DNA from: Fidelibacterota bacterium UBA6817
GTDB lineage: Bacteria > Fidelibacterota > Fidelibacteria > Fidelibacterales > Fidelibacteraceae
DNA: 17,425 nucleotides
NCBI GenBank assembly: GCA_002452555.1
Contig: DKER01000008.1
Span: 1-17,425, forward strand
Direction: 5' to 3'
The notes under the pieces were generated by a model. It did not search any database. It was not told the origin of the DNA and saw only the letters and a list, made by a program, of their open reading frames with translations. A program made the position numbers and the translations under genes. Below, in pieces: positions 1 to 7,123 of the stretch; position 1 is the stretch's first letter, and each line of letters opens with the position of its first letter.

Positions 1-2
1 CC

Positions 3-446
3 TTTCGGTGGATTCCCTGTATAGAAGTAAATCTTGAAGACGGATGGGAGTTCTCACCGGAGCAAAGGATAAGGCAGTGTTTTATGCTGAATATGAAAAA
101 TGACCTGTGGAAAAAGATTGACGTCCCGTCGTTATGGGAAGAGGCGGGGTATCCCGGGCTGGATGGGACTTTTTGGTACAGACGCTCATTCTCATTGCCT
201 GATTCTCTACAGGGCAGACGGATATGGCTTGATATGGGAGCTGTTGATGATGAAGATGAAACATTTATCAATTGTATAAATATTGGATCGACTGCCGGCT
301 GGAACCTCCGACGCCGCTATCGGATCCCTGCGGAGAGACGTGTAATCCGGCAAGGATTACCCAATTATATTCAGGTCAAGGTTACGGATTACGGGCAGGG
401 AGGAGGCCTCTGGAAAGGCCCGGTACGTTTTCTGGTAGAAAGGTAA
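3..446 (+). CDS. Sugar-binding jelly-roll domain protein, C-terminal part (5' end outside window)
   Basis: The frame is open to the left edge, so the true start lies outside; the internal ATG at 84 would remove the first strand of the domain. The visible 147 residues resemble the beta-galactosidase/sialate O-acetylesterase-type jelly-roll domain: a W-E-F-S opening, then DVPSLWEEAGYPGLDGTFWYRR, AVDDEDETFIN, IGSTAGW, RRYRIP, and VKVTDYGQGGG near the end. In this family the domain binds carbohydrate or packs against a carbohydrate-active catalytic domain; no catalytic domain is in view. One oddity is Cys where the family usually has Gly after the Asn of the 'D-E-x-x-x-N-G' stretch. The protein ends only eight residues after the GGG-LW segment. 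The specific enzyme cannot be named. The next gene is 122 bp downstream with its own ribosome binding site. Confidence -1.
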   Translation, partial: FRWIPCIEVNLEDGWEFSPEQRIRQCFMLNMKNDLWKKIDVPSLWEEAGYPGLDGTFWYRRSFSLPDSLQGRRIWLDMGAVDDEDETFINCINIGSTAGWNLRRRYRIPAERRVIRQGLPNYIQVKVTDYGQGGGLWKGPVRFLVER

Positions 447-500
447 ATTTTAAAATTTGTTACCTATGGACTTATATAACAAAAAAATCATAACTTAGGA

Positions 501-532
501 TTGAATTCCCTGTCGTTGCAGGTTTTGAATTC
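501..532. promoter_or_regulatory. Paired TTGAATTC repeats flanking a small inverted repeat, possible operator
   Basis: TTGAATTC occurs at 501-508 and again at 525-532 (24 bp apart). Each copy contains the palindrome GAATTC, and between them CCTG (509-512) faces CAGG (519-522). The pair ends 36 bp before the LiaF-like start codon and 23 bp before its AGGAGG. Such spacing would suit an operator or an mRNA hairpin controlling the gene run that starts at 569. There is no T-run, so it does not look like a terminator. The function is inferred only. Confidence -1.
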
Positions 533-568
533 TGAAAGGATAAATTTGACCTTGCAGGAGGATCACAC

Positions 569-1267
569 ATGAGTAAACCGATTAGCAACCAAAGAAACCT
601 GATTGCAATTATTTTAATTGTATTTGCAGGCGTATTATTTGTCAACAATGTGATGGATTTGAATCTTTTCAATTTTTTCAGAAACTGGTGGCCGTTGGTC
701 ATTATTGTTTTAGGTCTGTCCCATATGCTCTCTGCTCATGGGAATAAAAAAATGGGACTTGTGTTTTTAATTGTTGGCATTATTTTCCAGTTATCCACAT
801 TGAACAGGTTGAATTTCACCTTTTTCGATCTTTTCTGGCCGGCTATTCTTTTGATTATTGGAATAAATCTTCTGTCCAGGAATTCCTCTTTTAACAAAAC
901 ATCCCGGCAGACCGTTATGGAATCAGATTATCTTGACCTTTTCACAATTTTCAGCAGCGCAAAAAACAGTTATTCATCAACAGATTTTAAAGGAGGAAAC
1001 CTCACTGCCATGTTCGGAGGCATGGAAGTGGACCTGAGCAATATTCAGACAAAAGAAAAAGAAGTTACATTACATATTACGGCAATGTTTGGCGGAATTG
1101 ATGTTGTTCCTCCCAAAGGATGGAAGATCATTACTCGCGGAACACCCCTGTTCGGAGGTTTTGACGACGATCGGAAAAAAGATCTTACTGTATTGCCGGA
1201 TGCACCTGTACTTTATGTACATTACTTTGTCATGTTTGGCGGAGCATCGCTTGTAGATACTCTCTAA
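569..1267 (+). CDS. LiaF-like membrane protein (four TM segments plus LiaF-type C-terminal domain)
   Basis: A 232-residue protein. Four hydrophobic segments lie at about residues 10-28, 40-55, 62-77 and 86-104, as in the LiaI/LiaF-like TM region (DUF5668). A cytosolic or periplasmic beta domain follows, with an FGG motif repeated at 149-151, 174-176, 195-197 and 223-225, each at the end of a short strand (TAMFGGMEV, TAMFGGIDV, TPLFGGFDD, FVMFGGASL). This spaced FGG pattern is typical of the LiaF/YvqF C-terminal domain. In Firmicutes LiaF restrains the LiaRS envelope-stress two-component system; no histidine kinase or regulator is visible here, so the role in this organism is open. The start is secure: AGGAGG at 556-561 lies 7 nt before the ATG. 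The next gene begins 22 bp after the stop, suggesting one operon. Confidence -1.
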   Translation: MSKPISNQRNLIAIILIVFAGVLFVNNVMDLNLFNFFRNWWPLVIIVLGLSHMLSAHGNKKMGLVFLIVGIIFQLSTLNRLNFTFFDLFWPAILLIIGINLLSRNSSFNKTSRQTVMESDYLDLFTIFSSAKNSYSSTDFKGGNLTAMFGGMEVDLSNIQTKEKEVTLHITAMFGGIDVVPPKGWKIITRGTPLFGGFDDDRKKDLTVLPDAPVLYVHYFVMFGGASLVDTL

Positions 1268-1277
1268 TTCCTTGTTT

Positions 1278-1283
1278 AAAGGA
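1278..1283 (+). promoter_or_regulatory. Ribosome binding site selecting the 1290 start
   Basis: AAAGGA, 6 nt before the ATG at 1290. An in-frame TTG at 1272 lies upstream of this site and would put six residues ahead of a normal signal peptide, so 1290 is preferred. Confidence -1.
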
Positions 1284-1289
1284 AAGTTT

Positions 1290-2660
1290 ATGAAACAATT
1301 GAACTGTGTTTTGATTTTGATGCTGTTATTTGGTATTTCTGTTACAACATACGGTCAGGATATGAGTGACTCGCAAAGTTTGCAGGATGCCGTTATTTAT
1401 GAACCGGCAACAATTGATACCGCAGATCGTCAGAAAAAAAATCTGTCTCTTCCAGAAGAACCTTCCATTCCTTATTGGGTCCGTGAATTGAAAGTTAATG
1501 ACCCGGCACGCCATTATTTTGGTATCGGCATGAGTACGAACGCTGTCTCTGAAGCAGATGACAATGCGCGAATTGAATTTTCCAAATCCGTGGAAGTTCA
1601 GGTGGATGCACAGGTTAAACAAGAAATCAGCGAAAAAGGCCGAAAAGTTACAGAAGCGTTTGACATGAAAAATACCGTGATGTCAAAAATGATACTCCGA
1701 GGGATTTATATAACGGACAGATGGCAGGATCCGGACGGGAAAAAATTTTACAGCCTGATACAGGTAAACCGCGATGATTATAATAAACTGATACAGGAAG
1801 AAATTGAAAGAGAAGCGGCCCGGCAGGTAGCAATGAATCGCTATGAGGAAAAGAAAAGGATTGAGGAACTTCGTCATAAAGAATCCCTTGTAAAGCTTGA
1901 AAAGGATCAAACAGAACTGGCATTAAAAGAAAAAAAGCAGAAGGATGAACTGAGGGAAGCTAAAAAGAAACACAAACAGGATCATATTGATCATGTTATG
2001 AGAACGTATGGACAGTATAATACATTTCAACCTCATTACAGACTTGCTGATATGAAAAATGCAGAGATCAGCGCTTTCAAACACAGTATATCCGTTAAGG
2101 GATCTCTGAACCACCCCGGTTTTGTGAGTGCTGATTATGGGCTGAGTATGTGGAATATTGTGGGTATTTCATTGATGATGTCCATGGATGACGAACGGTT
2201 GGACAGACAGGATGCTACGATTAAATTGAAACTTCTGAATGGCGTGGGGAAAATGTACCGGGTTTCTGCGGCGCTGTCATTTTCTCAATATATCAACGAA
2301 TTACCCGTTATTTATAAATTTCGTGATTTTGAGACGATTTCTCTGTCGCCTGAATATACATTGGGAGGGATGGTCAATGTGTCTGTTCCCCGATTATATT
2401 CAACAGTATGCTTCCAGGCAGATAAACGGCGGATTTCACTGGGTATGATTTCTCATCCGCTTTTTATGCACCTTGATGAATATGTGGGTGTGTTTTTCCA
2501 GGCTGATTATTTCCCTCGGCCGTTTTACCGGAATCAGTACAATGACAAATGGCAAATTCAACCGGGCTTTCAGTTCATGGTTTTGCCAGACCGCTTTTAT
2601 GCGACGATTGCTTATGAAGATAACCACATGATCAATCTGGGTCTGGATATCCATTTATGA
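1290..2660 (+). CDS. Exported protein: LPP20-like domain, charged coiled coil, probable outer-membrane barrel
   Basis: A 456-residue protein beginning with a signal peptide (MKQLNCVLILMLLFGISVTT, likely cleaved after YGQ at residue 23; no lipobox Cys follows). Residues about 70-170 resemble the LPP20 lipoprotein-type domain: YFGIGMST at 76-83, EADDNAR, then SVEVQVDAQVKQE and a closing FYSLIQVNRDDY. Residues about 165-236 are extremely rich in Lys and Glu and should form a long helix or coiled coil. Residues about 250-456 show alternating polar/hydrophobic strands with aromatic ends, such as SISVKGSL, IVGISLMMSM, VSAALSFSQYI, and a terminal MINLGLDIHL, suggesting a beta barrel. The combination would place a barrel in the outer membrane with a periplasmic helix and domain. 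I do not recognise a named family for the whole protein. The domain order is seen directly; location is inferred. Confidence -1.
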   Translation: MKQLNCVLILMLLFGISVTTYGQDMSDSQSLQDAVIYEPATIDTADRQKKNLSLPEEPSIPYWVRELKVNDPARHYFGIGMSTNAVSEADDNARIEFSKSVEVQVDAQVKQEISEKGRKVTEAFDMKNTVMSKMILRGIYITDRWQDPDGKKFYSLIQVNRDDYNKLIQEEIEREAARQVAMNRYEEKKRIEELRHKESLVKLEKDQTELALKEKKQKDELREAKKKHKQDHIDHVMRTYGQYNTFQPHYRLADMKNAEISAFKHSISVKGSLNHPGFVSADYGLSMWNIVGISLMMSMDDERLDRQDATIKLKLLNGVGKMYRVSAALSFSQYINELPVIYKFRDFETISLSPEYTLGGMVNVSVPRLYSTVCFQADKRRISLGMISHPLFMHLDEYVGVFFQADYFPRPFYRNQYNDKWQIQPGFQFMVLPDRFYATIAYEDNHMINLGLDIHL

Positions 2661-2690
2661 TAACCGTTATAAATAATGCACAGGAAAGTG

Positions 2691-4160
2691 ATGATGAAGA
2701 TTGCACAAAACGACAAAAACTTCGTTTCTGATAAAATTCAAAAATCTATAAAGTTTTTTTATGATCTTTTCCAAGAGAATGAATCGTCTGAACGGGGGAC
2801 AATTCGCCGTTTTTTTTCCAGAGCTGTCTGGTTTGTATCGATCACTTTAAAAAAATTCAAAGACGATCTTTGTCTTGAACAGGCAGCTGGTTTGGCTTTT
2901 ATAACGGTAATCTCGCTTATTCCTTTATCTGTTCTTTTTTTCAGCATTGCCGGTGTTCTCGGAATCGGACAGGAAATTATTAATTATGTTCAGGATAAGG
3001 TTTTTCCCTTTGTTGCTCCTGAATTCCAGCATGAATTGAGTGATTGGCTGAATACTTACATTTCACCCACAGCCTTTCGCGGCATCAAGAGCGGTATCAT
3101 CAACCTGACAGCTATCTTTAGTTTGCTTCTTGCCGCCACAGGTGTGTTTGTAATGGCGGAAAGAGTGTTTAACCATATCTGGAAAGTTGCTGAAAAAAGA
3201 AGTTATATTCAAAAAGTGATCGCCTTCTGGGTTGTGCTTACTACAAGCCCTTTTCTAATTCTGACATCAATCTGGCTGATGAACATGATCAATCCGCCCG
3301 GGGGAATGATTGACCAACTGATGCAGCAATACTGGCTTATTCGGCTCCTTTACAACAATCTGGTTCCTTTGTTTATAAGTTTTATTGCGTTTACATTAGC
3401 CATAATCATTGTCCCTTCGATTACGGTTAAAGTAAAAAGCGCTGCCTTTGGCGGACTGGTATCGGCAATTCTCTGGGAACTGTCAAAAAGGACATTTTAT
3501 CTCTATGTGGCACGTATTGGGCATGTAACAAATTTTTATAAATCCCTTGCTACAATTCCTTTGTTTTTAATCTGGATTTATCTCACATGGGTGCTGGTCT
3601 TATGGGGTGTTCAGCTATCCTTCACCTTTCAGAATCTGAAAATTTTATCCCGTATTTATGAATATCAGAATAAAGACAGACATTATTCAAAAGCTTATTT
3701 GGCTGTTTTAATGCTGGTTTATATTGGAAAGGCGTTTCGTAAAGGTGAAACAGTTCCTACGCTGGAAGATGTGGGACAGGATGCAGGAATCCGGGTGGAA
3801 TTGCTTGAGGAAGCGGCAGAGCCCCTTGTGGAGAAAAATTTCATTTTCCCAGACAAATCCCAATCAGGTCTGTATTTTTTAGCCCGTGATCCGCGGTACA
3901 TTTATCTTTCTGATGTGGTTCGATGTGTTCATGTTTATGAATATCCGGCTGAAGCCAGGATTTTCCCGGGAGGTGGATTGCGAAAATCTCCGGAAAAAGA
4001 TCCGCTGATTATGAGAATGAAAGAAATTTTCACGAATGCGTACGGTTCATTTTCTACAGGATTTTCCGCGATGACCCTTGACCATATTCTGAACAGCGGA
4101 GAAACACTTCCGGAAGCAGATGTTATTGACGAAAAAAGGCAGATCGATGCACAGGAATAA
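2691..4160 (+). CDS. YihY/BrkB-family inner-membrane protein
   Basis: A 489-residue integral membrane protein. The YihY/BrkB core spans residues about 45-320, with hydrophobic segments near 64-92, 139-160, 178-200, 222-245, 250-272 and 285-312. The hallmark segments are QAAGLAFITVISLIPL, the Ile/Leu-rich stretch before AERVFNHIWKV, and IPLFLIWIYLTWVLVLWG. The C-terminal 170 residues are soluble; residues 335-410 look like a winged-helix fold (LEDVGQDAGI, LLEEAAEPLVEKNFI), a known extension in this family. The family was once called ribonuclease BN, but that assignment belongs to RNase Z (elaC); the true function is not established. AGGA at 2682-2685 supports ATG 2691 (or 2694) rather than the upstream ATG at 2676, which has no ribosome binding site. 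The tail overlaps the next gene by 14 nt. Confidence -1.
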   Translation: MMKIAQNDKNFVSDKIQKSIKFFYDLFQENESSERGTIRRFFSRAVWFVSITLKKFKDDLCLEQAAGLAFITVISLIPLSVLFFSIAGVLGIGQEIINYVQDKVFPFVAPEFQHELSDWLNTYISPTAFRGIKSGIINLTAIFSLLLAATGVFVMAERVFNHIWKVAEKRSYIQKVIAFWVVLTTSPFLILTSIWLMNMINPPGGMIDQLMQQYWLIRLLYNNLVPLFISFIAFTLAIIIVPSITVKVKSAAFGGLVSAILWELSKRTFYLYVARIGHVTNFYKSLATIPLFLIWIYLTWVLVLWGVQLSFTFQNLKILSRIYEYQNKDRHYSKAYLAVLMLVYIGKAFRKGETVPTLEDVGQDAGIRVELLEEAAEPLVEKNFIFPDKSQSGLYFLARDPRYIYLSDVVRCVHVYEYPAEARIFPGGGLRKSPEKDPLIMRMKEIFTNAYGSFSTGFSAMTLDHILNSGETLPEADVIDEKRQIDAQE

Positions 4161-4722
4161 TTTGATTCGCTGCCCATGGTGTCTTACAAGTCCGCACATG
4201 CAGGCATATCATGACAATGAGTGGGGAGCACCCGTTAAAGATGATTTAAAACTATTTGAATTTTTAGTTTTGGATGCATTCCAGGCCGGACTCAGCTGGT
4301 CTACCATTCTTAAAAAAAGGCAAGCGTTTCATCATGCTTTCGATGGCTTTAATCCTGAAAAAATTGCCCGGTATGATGAGGGAAAAATTCATTCTCTGCT
4401 CATGGATTCCGGAATTATACGAAATCGTCTTAAAATCAGGGGAACGGTTCAAAACGCACAAAGTTTTCTCAGAATTCAGGAACAAACTGGTTCTTTCAGC
4501 GATTATATATGGCAATTCACGGGCGGCAGAACTGTGCAAAATCAATGGGAATCACAATCCGATATACCAGCCACGTCCATAGAGTCAGACCGGATGAGCC
4601 GGGAGTTGAAAAGAAACGGCTTTACATTTGTCGGATCGACAATCTGTTACGCCTTCATGCAGGCAGCAGGGCTTGTTAATGATCATGTAACGAATTGTTA
4701 CAGATATCATGAACTATTATGA
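4147..4722 (+). CDS. tag: DNA-3-methyladenine glycosylase I
   Basis: A 191-residue cytoplasmic base-excision repair enzyme that removes 3-methyladenine from alkylated DNA. Hallmarks of the Tag family are present: RCPWC at the start, AYHDNEWG (21-27), FQAGLSW (45-51), GIIRNRLKI, FTFVGSTICYAFMQAAGLVNDH near the end. The four zinc ligands of E. coli Tag (Cys4, His17, His175, Cys179) correspond to Cys9, His22, His180 and Cys184, all retained. The position of E. coli Glu38, which contacts the base, is Asp43 here, a conservative change. ATG 4147 is chosen over ATG 4120 because AAAAGG at 4134-4139 lies 7 nt before it and it gives the family's usual length. It overlaps the end of the YihY-family gene by 14 nt, indicating translational coupling. 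Confidence -1.
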   Translation: MHRNNLIRCPWCLTSPHMQAYHDNEWGAPVKDDLKLFEFLVLDAFQAGLSWSTILKKRQAFHHAFDGFNPEKIARYDEGKIHSLLMDSGIIRNRLKIRGTVQNAQSFLRIQEQTGSFSDYIWQFTGGRTVQNQWESQSDIPATSIESDRMSRELKRNGFTFVGSTICYAFMQAAGLVNDHVTNCYRYHELL

Positions 4723-4723
4723 T

Positions 4724-4728
4724 GAGGA
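4724..4728 (+). promoter_or_regulatory. Ribosome binding site selecting the 4734 start
   Basis: GAGGA, 5 nt before ATG 4734. In-frame ATGs at 4719, 4722 and 4728 lie upstream of or inside this site. Starting at 4734 gives a clean signal peptide (MKRILLLILLL). Confidence -1.
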
Positions 4729-4733
4729 TGTTT

Positions 4734-5333
4734 ATGAAAAGAATTCTTTTGCTCATCCTGTTGCTTACCTTACCTTTGACCGGCAAACCCCCTGTGTCCA
4801 TGGCTGATATCCATCGTTTTTCAGCTCTAGATATTCATGTCACTGATTTTGGAACAGGGTTTGGATATTATCACCAGTTTGCTCCGGTCGGCCGTTTTCA
4901 CCCGGGTCTAAATGCCTTGTTTACTATCATTTCAGGCGGAGATGAATATACGTGGTACGATATTTATGGATATCCTCATGTTGAGAATGAAATAAGTTTG
5001 AATATTGTCAATCTTTCATTGAATGGAAAATACCACATTTTCAAAGGAAAAATTGCCAACAGTTTCTCTCCCTTTCTGATTGGAAAACTGGGGTTTGCCC
5101 TGGCATTGGATACACCGGAAAATGCAAGCTTTGCAAATAAACTCAAACATATTGACACATACAACGGCCTGAATACCGGCGTATTTGCCGGTGTAGATTT
5201 TTCAGCAGGCGACAATTATGGTTTTTCAGTAGCAATCGGCACGCAATGGAACCGTTTCGGGACCGAAGTAGACGGACAGAAACTCTGGAACGGCACATCG
5301 GTAATCATTCAATATGGAAAAATTATCCCCTGA
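4734..5333 (+). CDS. Small outer-membrane beta-barrel-like protein
   Basis: A 199-residue protein with a signal peptide (residues 1 to about 23, MKRILLLILLLTLPLTGKPP then a likely site after SMA). The mature part is built of short strands with Gly and aromatic residues at alternating positions: FGTGFGYYHQFAP, HPGLNALFTII, ISLNIVNLSLNGKYHIF, SFSPFLIGKLGFALAL, LNTGVFAGVDFSAG, YGFSVAIGTQWNRF, and a final strand TSVIIQYGKIIP. This pattern matches small eight-stranded outer-membrane barrels of the OmpA/opacity or PorT type. No conserved signature allows a precise name. The signal peptide and strand pattern are seen; the outer-membrane location is inferred. The next gene starts inside its last 20 nt, so the two are probably translated together. 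Confidence -1.
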   Translation: MKRILLLILLLTLPLTGKPPVSMADIHRFSALDIHVTDFGTGFGYYHQFAPVGRFHPGLNALFTIISGGDEYTWYDIYGYPHVENEISLNIVNLSLNGKYHIFKGKIANSFSPFLIGKLGFALALDTPENASFANKLKHIDTYNGLNTGVFAGVDFSAGDNYGFSVAIGTQWNRFGTEVDGQKLWNGTSVIIQYGKIIP

Positions 5334-5796
5334 GAAAACATACATTTCCAAACCCCGACCCGGCTTGGTTTATCTGTTATCCGAAATACTTATTTTGGCA
5401 TTTTTTATCGTTTGGCCTCAAATTCAATGCAGAACAGGCTGCTTTGTTTGGACATCCTGGCGAATAATTCTTTTTGGGATCATTTATCTGGGCTTTTTGT
5501 GGCATATTGTTGATTCCTTTCTGGTGAAATACACGTTCAATGGCGATAAATTGTTTATTAAAGGACCGTGGATCAGATACACTTTGTCATGTGAACACAT
5601 TAAAAAGATACGTTTCATCAAAGGATTTTCGTTTCGAACGATGATTGGCTGGTCTTACAGGAATGCTTTAAACCGTTATAAAAATCTTGTTCTTATTGAG
5701 ACATATGAAGGACAAAATTGGGCAATATCTCCGGATGATCCTGAGGGTTTTATAAAAACAGTTCAGGAATGTTTAAAGGTATCATATGGCAAATGA
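5314..5796 (+). CDS. Membrane protein with bacterial PH-like domain
   Basis: A 160-residue protein. Two hydrophobic segments (about residues 18-35, GLVYLLSEILILAFFIVW, and about 47-66, WRIILFGIIYLGFLWHIVDS) precede a cytoplasmic domain of roughly 85 residues. That domain resembles the bacterial PH-domain family (bPH_4, PF06713): DKLFIKGPWIRYTLSCEHI, then IKKIRFIKG, a basic NRYKNLVLIETY and the closing ISPDDPEGFIKTVQE. The 'ISP-D-x-x-x-F' ending is typical of that family. Its role is unknown; related proteins are small membrane-associated adaptors. There is no evident Shine-Dalgarno before ATG 5314, which lies 20 nt inside the preceding gene, so expression likely depends on translational coupling. 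It also overlaps rsmE by 11 nt. Confidence -1.
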   Translation: MEKLSPEKTYISKPRPGLVYLLSEILILAFFIVWPQIQCRTGCFVWTSWRIILFGIIYLGFLWHIVDSFLVKYTFNGDKLFIKGPWIRYTLSCEHIKKIRFIKGFSFRTMIGWSYRNALNRYKNLVLIETYEGQNWAISPDDPEGFIKTVQECLKVSYGK

Positions 5797-6502
5797 GCTT
5801 TTTGTCTGGGTGCCTGAATGGGATCTTTCAGATAATATAGTTGTGATTTTTGGAGAGGAACATCATCATCTCAGCCGGGTCTTAAGGATCAAACCGGGTT
5901 CGAACGTTATTTTGTTAAATGGCAAAGGACACGGGGCAAAATCAATCATCCGGGAAATCCATAAGGACCGGACGATTTGCTGTGTTGAATCAAAATTGGA
6001 TGATCCGATAAAGGATTCTGTTGCCATAAATCTGGCTGTAGGATTAATCCGACGCCCCCGATGGGAATGGCTGCTTGAAAAATCGGTTGAAATGGGCGTT
6101 TCCCGGATCATACCACTGATTACGCAATATTCTGTTCCGGAAAAAATCCGGCAGGACAGAGACTTGAAAATCATGATTTCGGCACTGAAACAATCCGGGC
6201 GCTTTACATTACCTGAACTGGATGACCCCACCCCTTTTGATATACTGATAAAAAATCTTTCAAACAGAGGAATACTGTTGCATAATGAACACAAACTTCC
6301 CTATCTAATGAGTTTAAAAAGACTGAAACGTGAAGATGTCACCTTATGTATCGGTCCTGAAGGCGGTTTCTCAGAAGAAGAAATTGATTTGGCCCAAAAA
6401 GCCGGTGTTGAAACGGCCCAACTCGGGAAAATCCGTTTACGGACAGAGACTGCAGCACTTTGCGCTTTAAATATATGTTCAGTTTGGGATCAGGAGGTAT
6501 AA
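5786..6502 (+). CDS. rsmE: 16S rRNA (uracil1498-N3)-methyltransferase
   Basis: A 238-residue SPOUT-class, SAM-dependent enzyme that methylates N3 of U1498 in helix 44 of 16S rRNA on the assembled 30S subunit. The N-terminal PUA-like RNA-binding part (residues about 1-70) includes HHHLSRVLRIKPGSNVILLNG. The C-terminal trefoil-knot methyltransferase part shows EKSVEMGVSRIIPL (98-111), KQSGR (135-139, usually EQSGR or EQcgR), GPEGGFSEEEI (190-200) and LGKIRLRTETAA (213-224), the family's cofactor-binding knot motifs. Length is normal. AAGG at 5776-5779, 6 nt before ATG 5786, lies inside the preceding gene, which it overlaps by 11 nt. The HIT-family gene follows 1 bp after the stop. Confidence -1.
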   Translation: MANELFVWVPEWDLSDNIVVIFGEEHHHLSRVLRIKPGSNVILLNGKGHGAKSIIREIHKDRTICCVESKLDDPIKDSVAINLAVGLIRRPRWEWLLEKSVEMGVSRIIPLITQYSVPEKIRQDRDLKIMISALKQSGRFTLPELDDPTPFDILIKNLSNRGILLHNEHKLPYLMSLKRLKREDVTLCIGPEGGFSEEEIDLAQKAGVETAQLGKIRLRTETAALCALNICSVWDQEV

Positions 6503-6503
6503 T

Positions 6504-6845
6504 ATGGACAATTGCCTTTTTTGTAAAATTGCAGCCGGAGAAATCCCATCCAAACAAGTCTTTGAGGATAATGATGTTTTTGCTTTTCGTGATATTAACC
6601 CCCAAGCTCCCCATCATATCCTGATTGTTCCCAAATGTCACATTGATCGTATTGAAAATCTCAATAGTGACAAAGCTGACTTGATGGGAAAACTTGTTTT
6701 TACGGCAAAAAAAATCGCTGATGAATTTGGTTTAAAAACCGGTTACCGCCTTGTTTTTAACAATGGGCCGGACAGCGGACAGGAAGTAGAACATATTCAT
6801 CTGCATTTGTTGGCCGGCCGGAAATTTACCTGGCCGCCGGGATGA
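6504..6845 (+). CDS. HIT-family nucleoside phosphoramidase/hydrolase (HinT-like)
   Basis: A 113-residue cytoplasmic histidine-triad protein. The triad HIHLHLLAG is at residues 97-105 (H97, H99, H101; family usually HVHLHLLGG). The N-terminal CLFCKIAAGEIPSK carries the C4-x2-C7 pair found in zinc-binding HIT proteins, with a matching His at 46 (PKCHI). Also typical are FRDINPQAPHHILIVPK and NNGPDSGQEVEHIH. HinT-type enzymes hydrolyse AMP-lysine and other purine phosphoramidates; the physiological substrate here is unknown. A perfect AGGAGG at 6492-6497, 6 nt before the ATG, gives a strong start. It is the last gene of the run that begins at 569. A tandem repeat element starts at the very next base after its TGA. 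Confidence -1.
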   Translation: MDNCLFCKIAAGEIPSKQVFEDNDVFAFRDINPQAPHHILIVPKCHIDRIENLNSDKADLMGKLVFTAKKIADEFGLKTGYRLVFNNGPDSGQEVEHIHLHLLAGRKFTWPPG

Positions 6846-7012
6846 TAGCCAGTAGCGATCAGTGGGCAGTCGACAGTCCAGTAGCCGGTAGCCAGTAGCC
6901 AGTAGCCGGTAGTCAGTGGACGGTTGACAGTTGACAGTCCAGTAGCCGGTAGCCGGTAGCCGGTAGCCGGTAGCCGGTAGTCAGTGGACAGTCAACAGTC
7001 GTCAGTGGACAG
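6846..7012 (+). repeat. Degenerate heptamer tandem array (mosaic element, copy 1)
   Basis: Twenty-four units starting at the base after the HIT gene's TGA. Most are 7 bp: TAGCCGG or TAGCCAG types (6846-6852, 6882-6909, 6943-6977), TAGTCAG, and TGGACAG, TTGACAG, TCAACAG, TCGTCAG types. Exceptions are one 10-bp unit (TAGCGATCAG, 6853-6862) and two 5-bp units (TCCAG, 6877-6881 and 6938-6942). Five TAGCCGG units in a row occupy 6943-6977. TAG recurs every 7 bp within runs, so every frame is stopped; the array is not coding. Unit boundaries were read directly. It is the inverted counterpart of the array at 14504-14643. Confidence -1.
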
Positions 7013-7018
7013 GCCCTT

Positions 7019-7069
7019 TGAACTCTTGAGCTCATGAACTCCTGAACTGCGATCACTGCGAGCCTCAAC
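7019..7069 (+). repeat. Octamer block and 29-nt core of the mosaic element, copy 1
   Basis: Four 8-bp units (TGAACTCT, TGAGCTCA, TGAACTCC, TGAACTGC) occupy 7019-7050. The 29-nt stretch 7041-7069 (starting CCTGAACTGCG, ending GCGAGCCTCAAC) matches the reverse complement of 14439-14467 at 25 of 29 positions by hand count. This ties the two elements together beyond simple repeat content. Confidence -1.
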
Positions 7070-7076
7070 ATTTCCA

Positions 7077-7104
7077 CAATTATCAATTATCAATTATCAA
7101 TTAT
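7077..7104 (+). repeat. Four perfect CAATTAT heptamers just upstream of smc
   Basis: CAATTAT is repeated four times without change at 7077-7104, ending 19 bp before the smc start codon. It keeps the 7-bp period of the GC-rich array at 6846-7012 but has an unrelated, AT-rich unit. There is no counterpart next to the second element. It fills the space where a promoter or a ribosome binding site for smc would be expected. Confidence -1.
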
Positions 7105-7123
7105 TATCGTATATTTCCGATGT

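Noticed and set aside
445..458. 14-bp palindrome AAATTTTAAAATTT as a terminator of the first gene
   Set aside because: It overlaps the stop codon, contains no G-C pairs, would form a very weak stem, and is not followed by a T-run.
1087..1089. Frameshift or second start inside the LiaF-like gene at the repeated FGG segments
   Set aside because: The repeated TAMFGG segments suggested duplication, but the frame is continuous and four such segments are normal for the LiaF C-terminal fold.
2691..4160. Naming the YihY-family gene ribonuclease BN (rbn)
   Set aside because: The old name came from a mistaken assignment. The protein is a multi-pass membrane protein with no nuclease motif.
5866..6294. 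142-codon open frame on the minus strand inside rsmE
   Set aside because: It is antisense to conserved RsmE motifs, lacks recognisable domains and has no supporting start signal.
6846..7104. CRISPR-like array
   Set aside because: Units are 7-8 bp and contiguous, with no unique spacers of 25-40 bp and no cas gene in the window.
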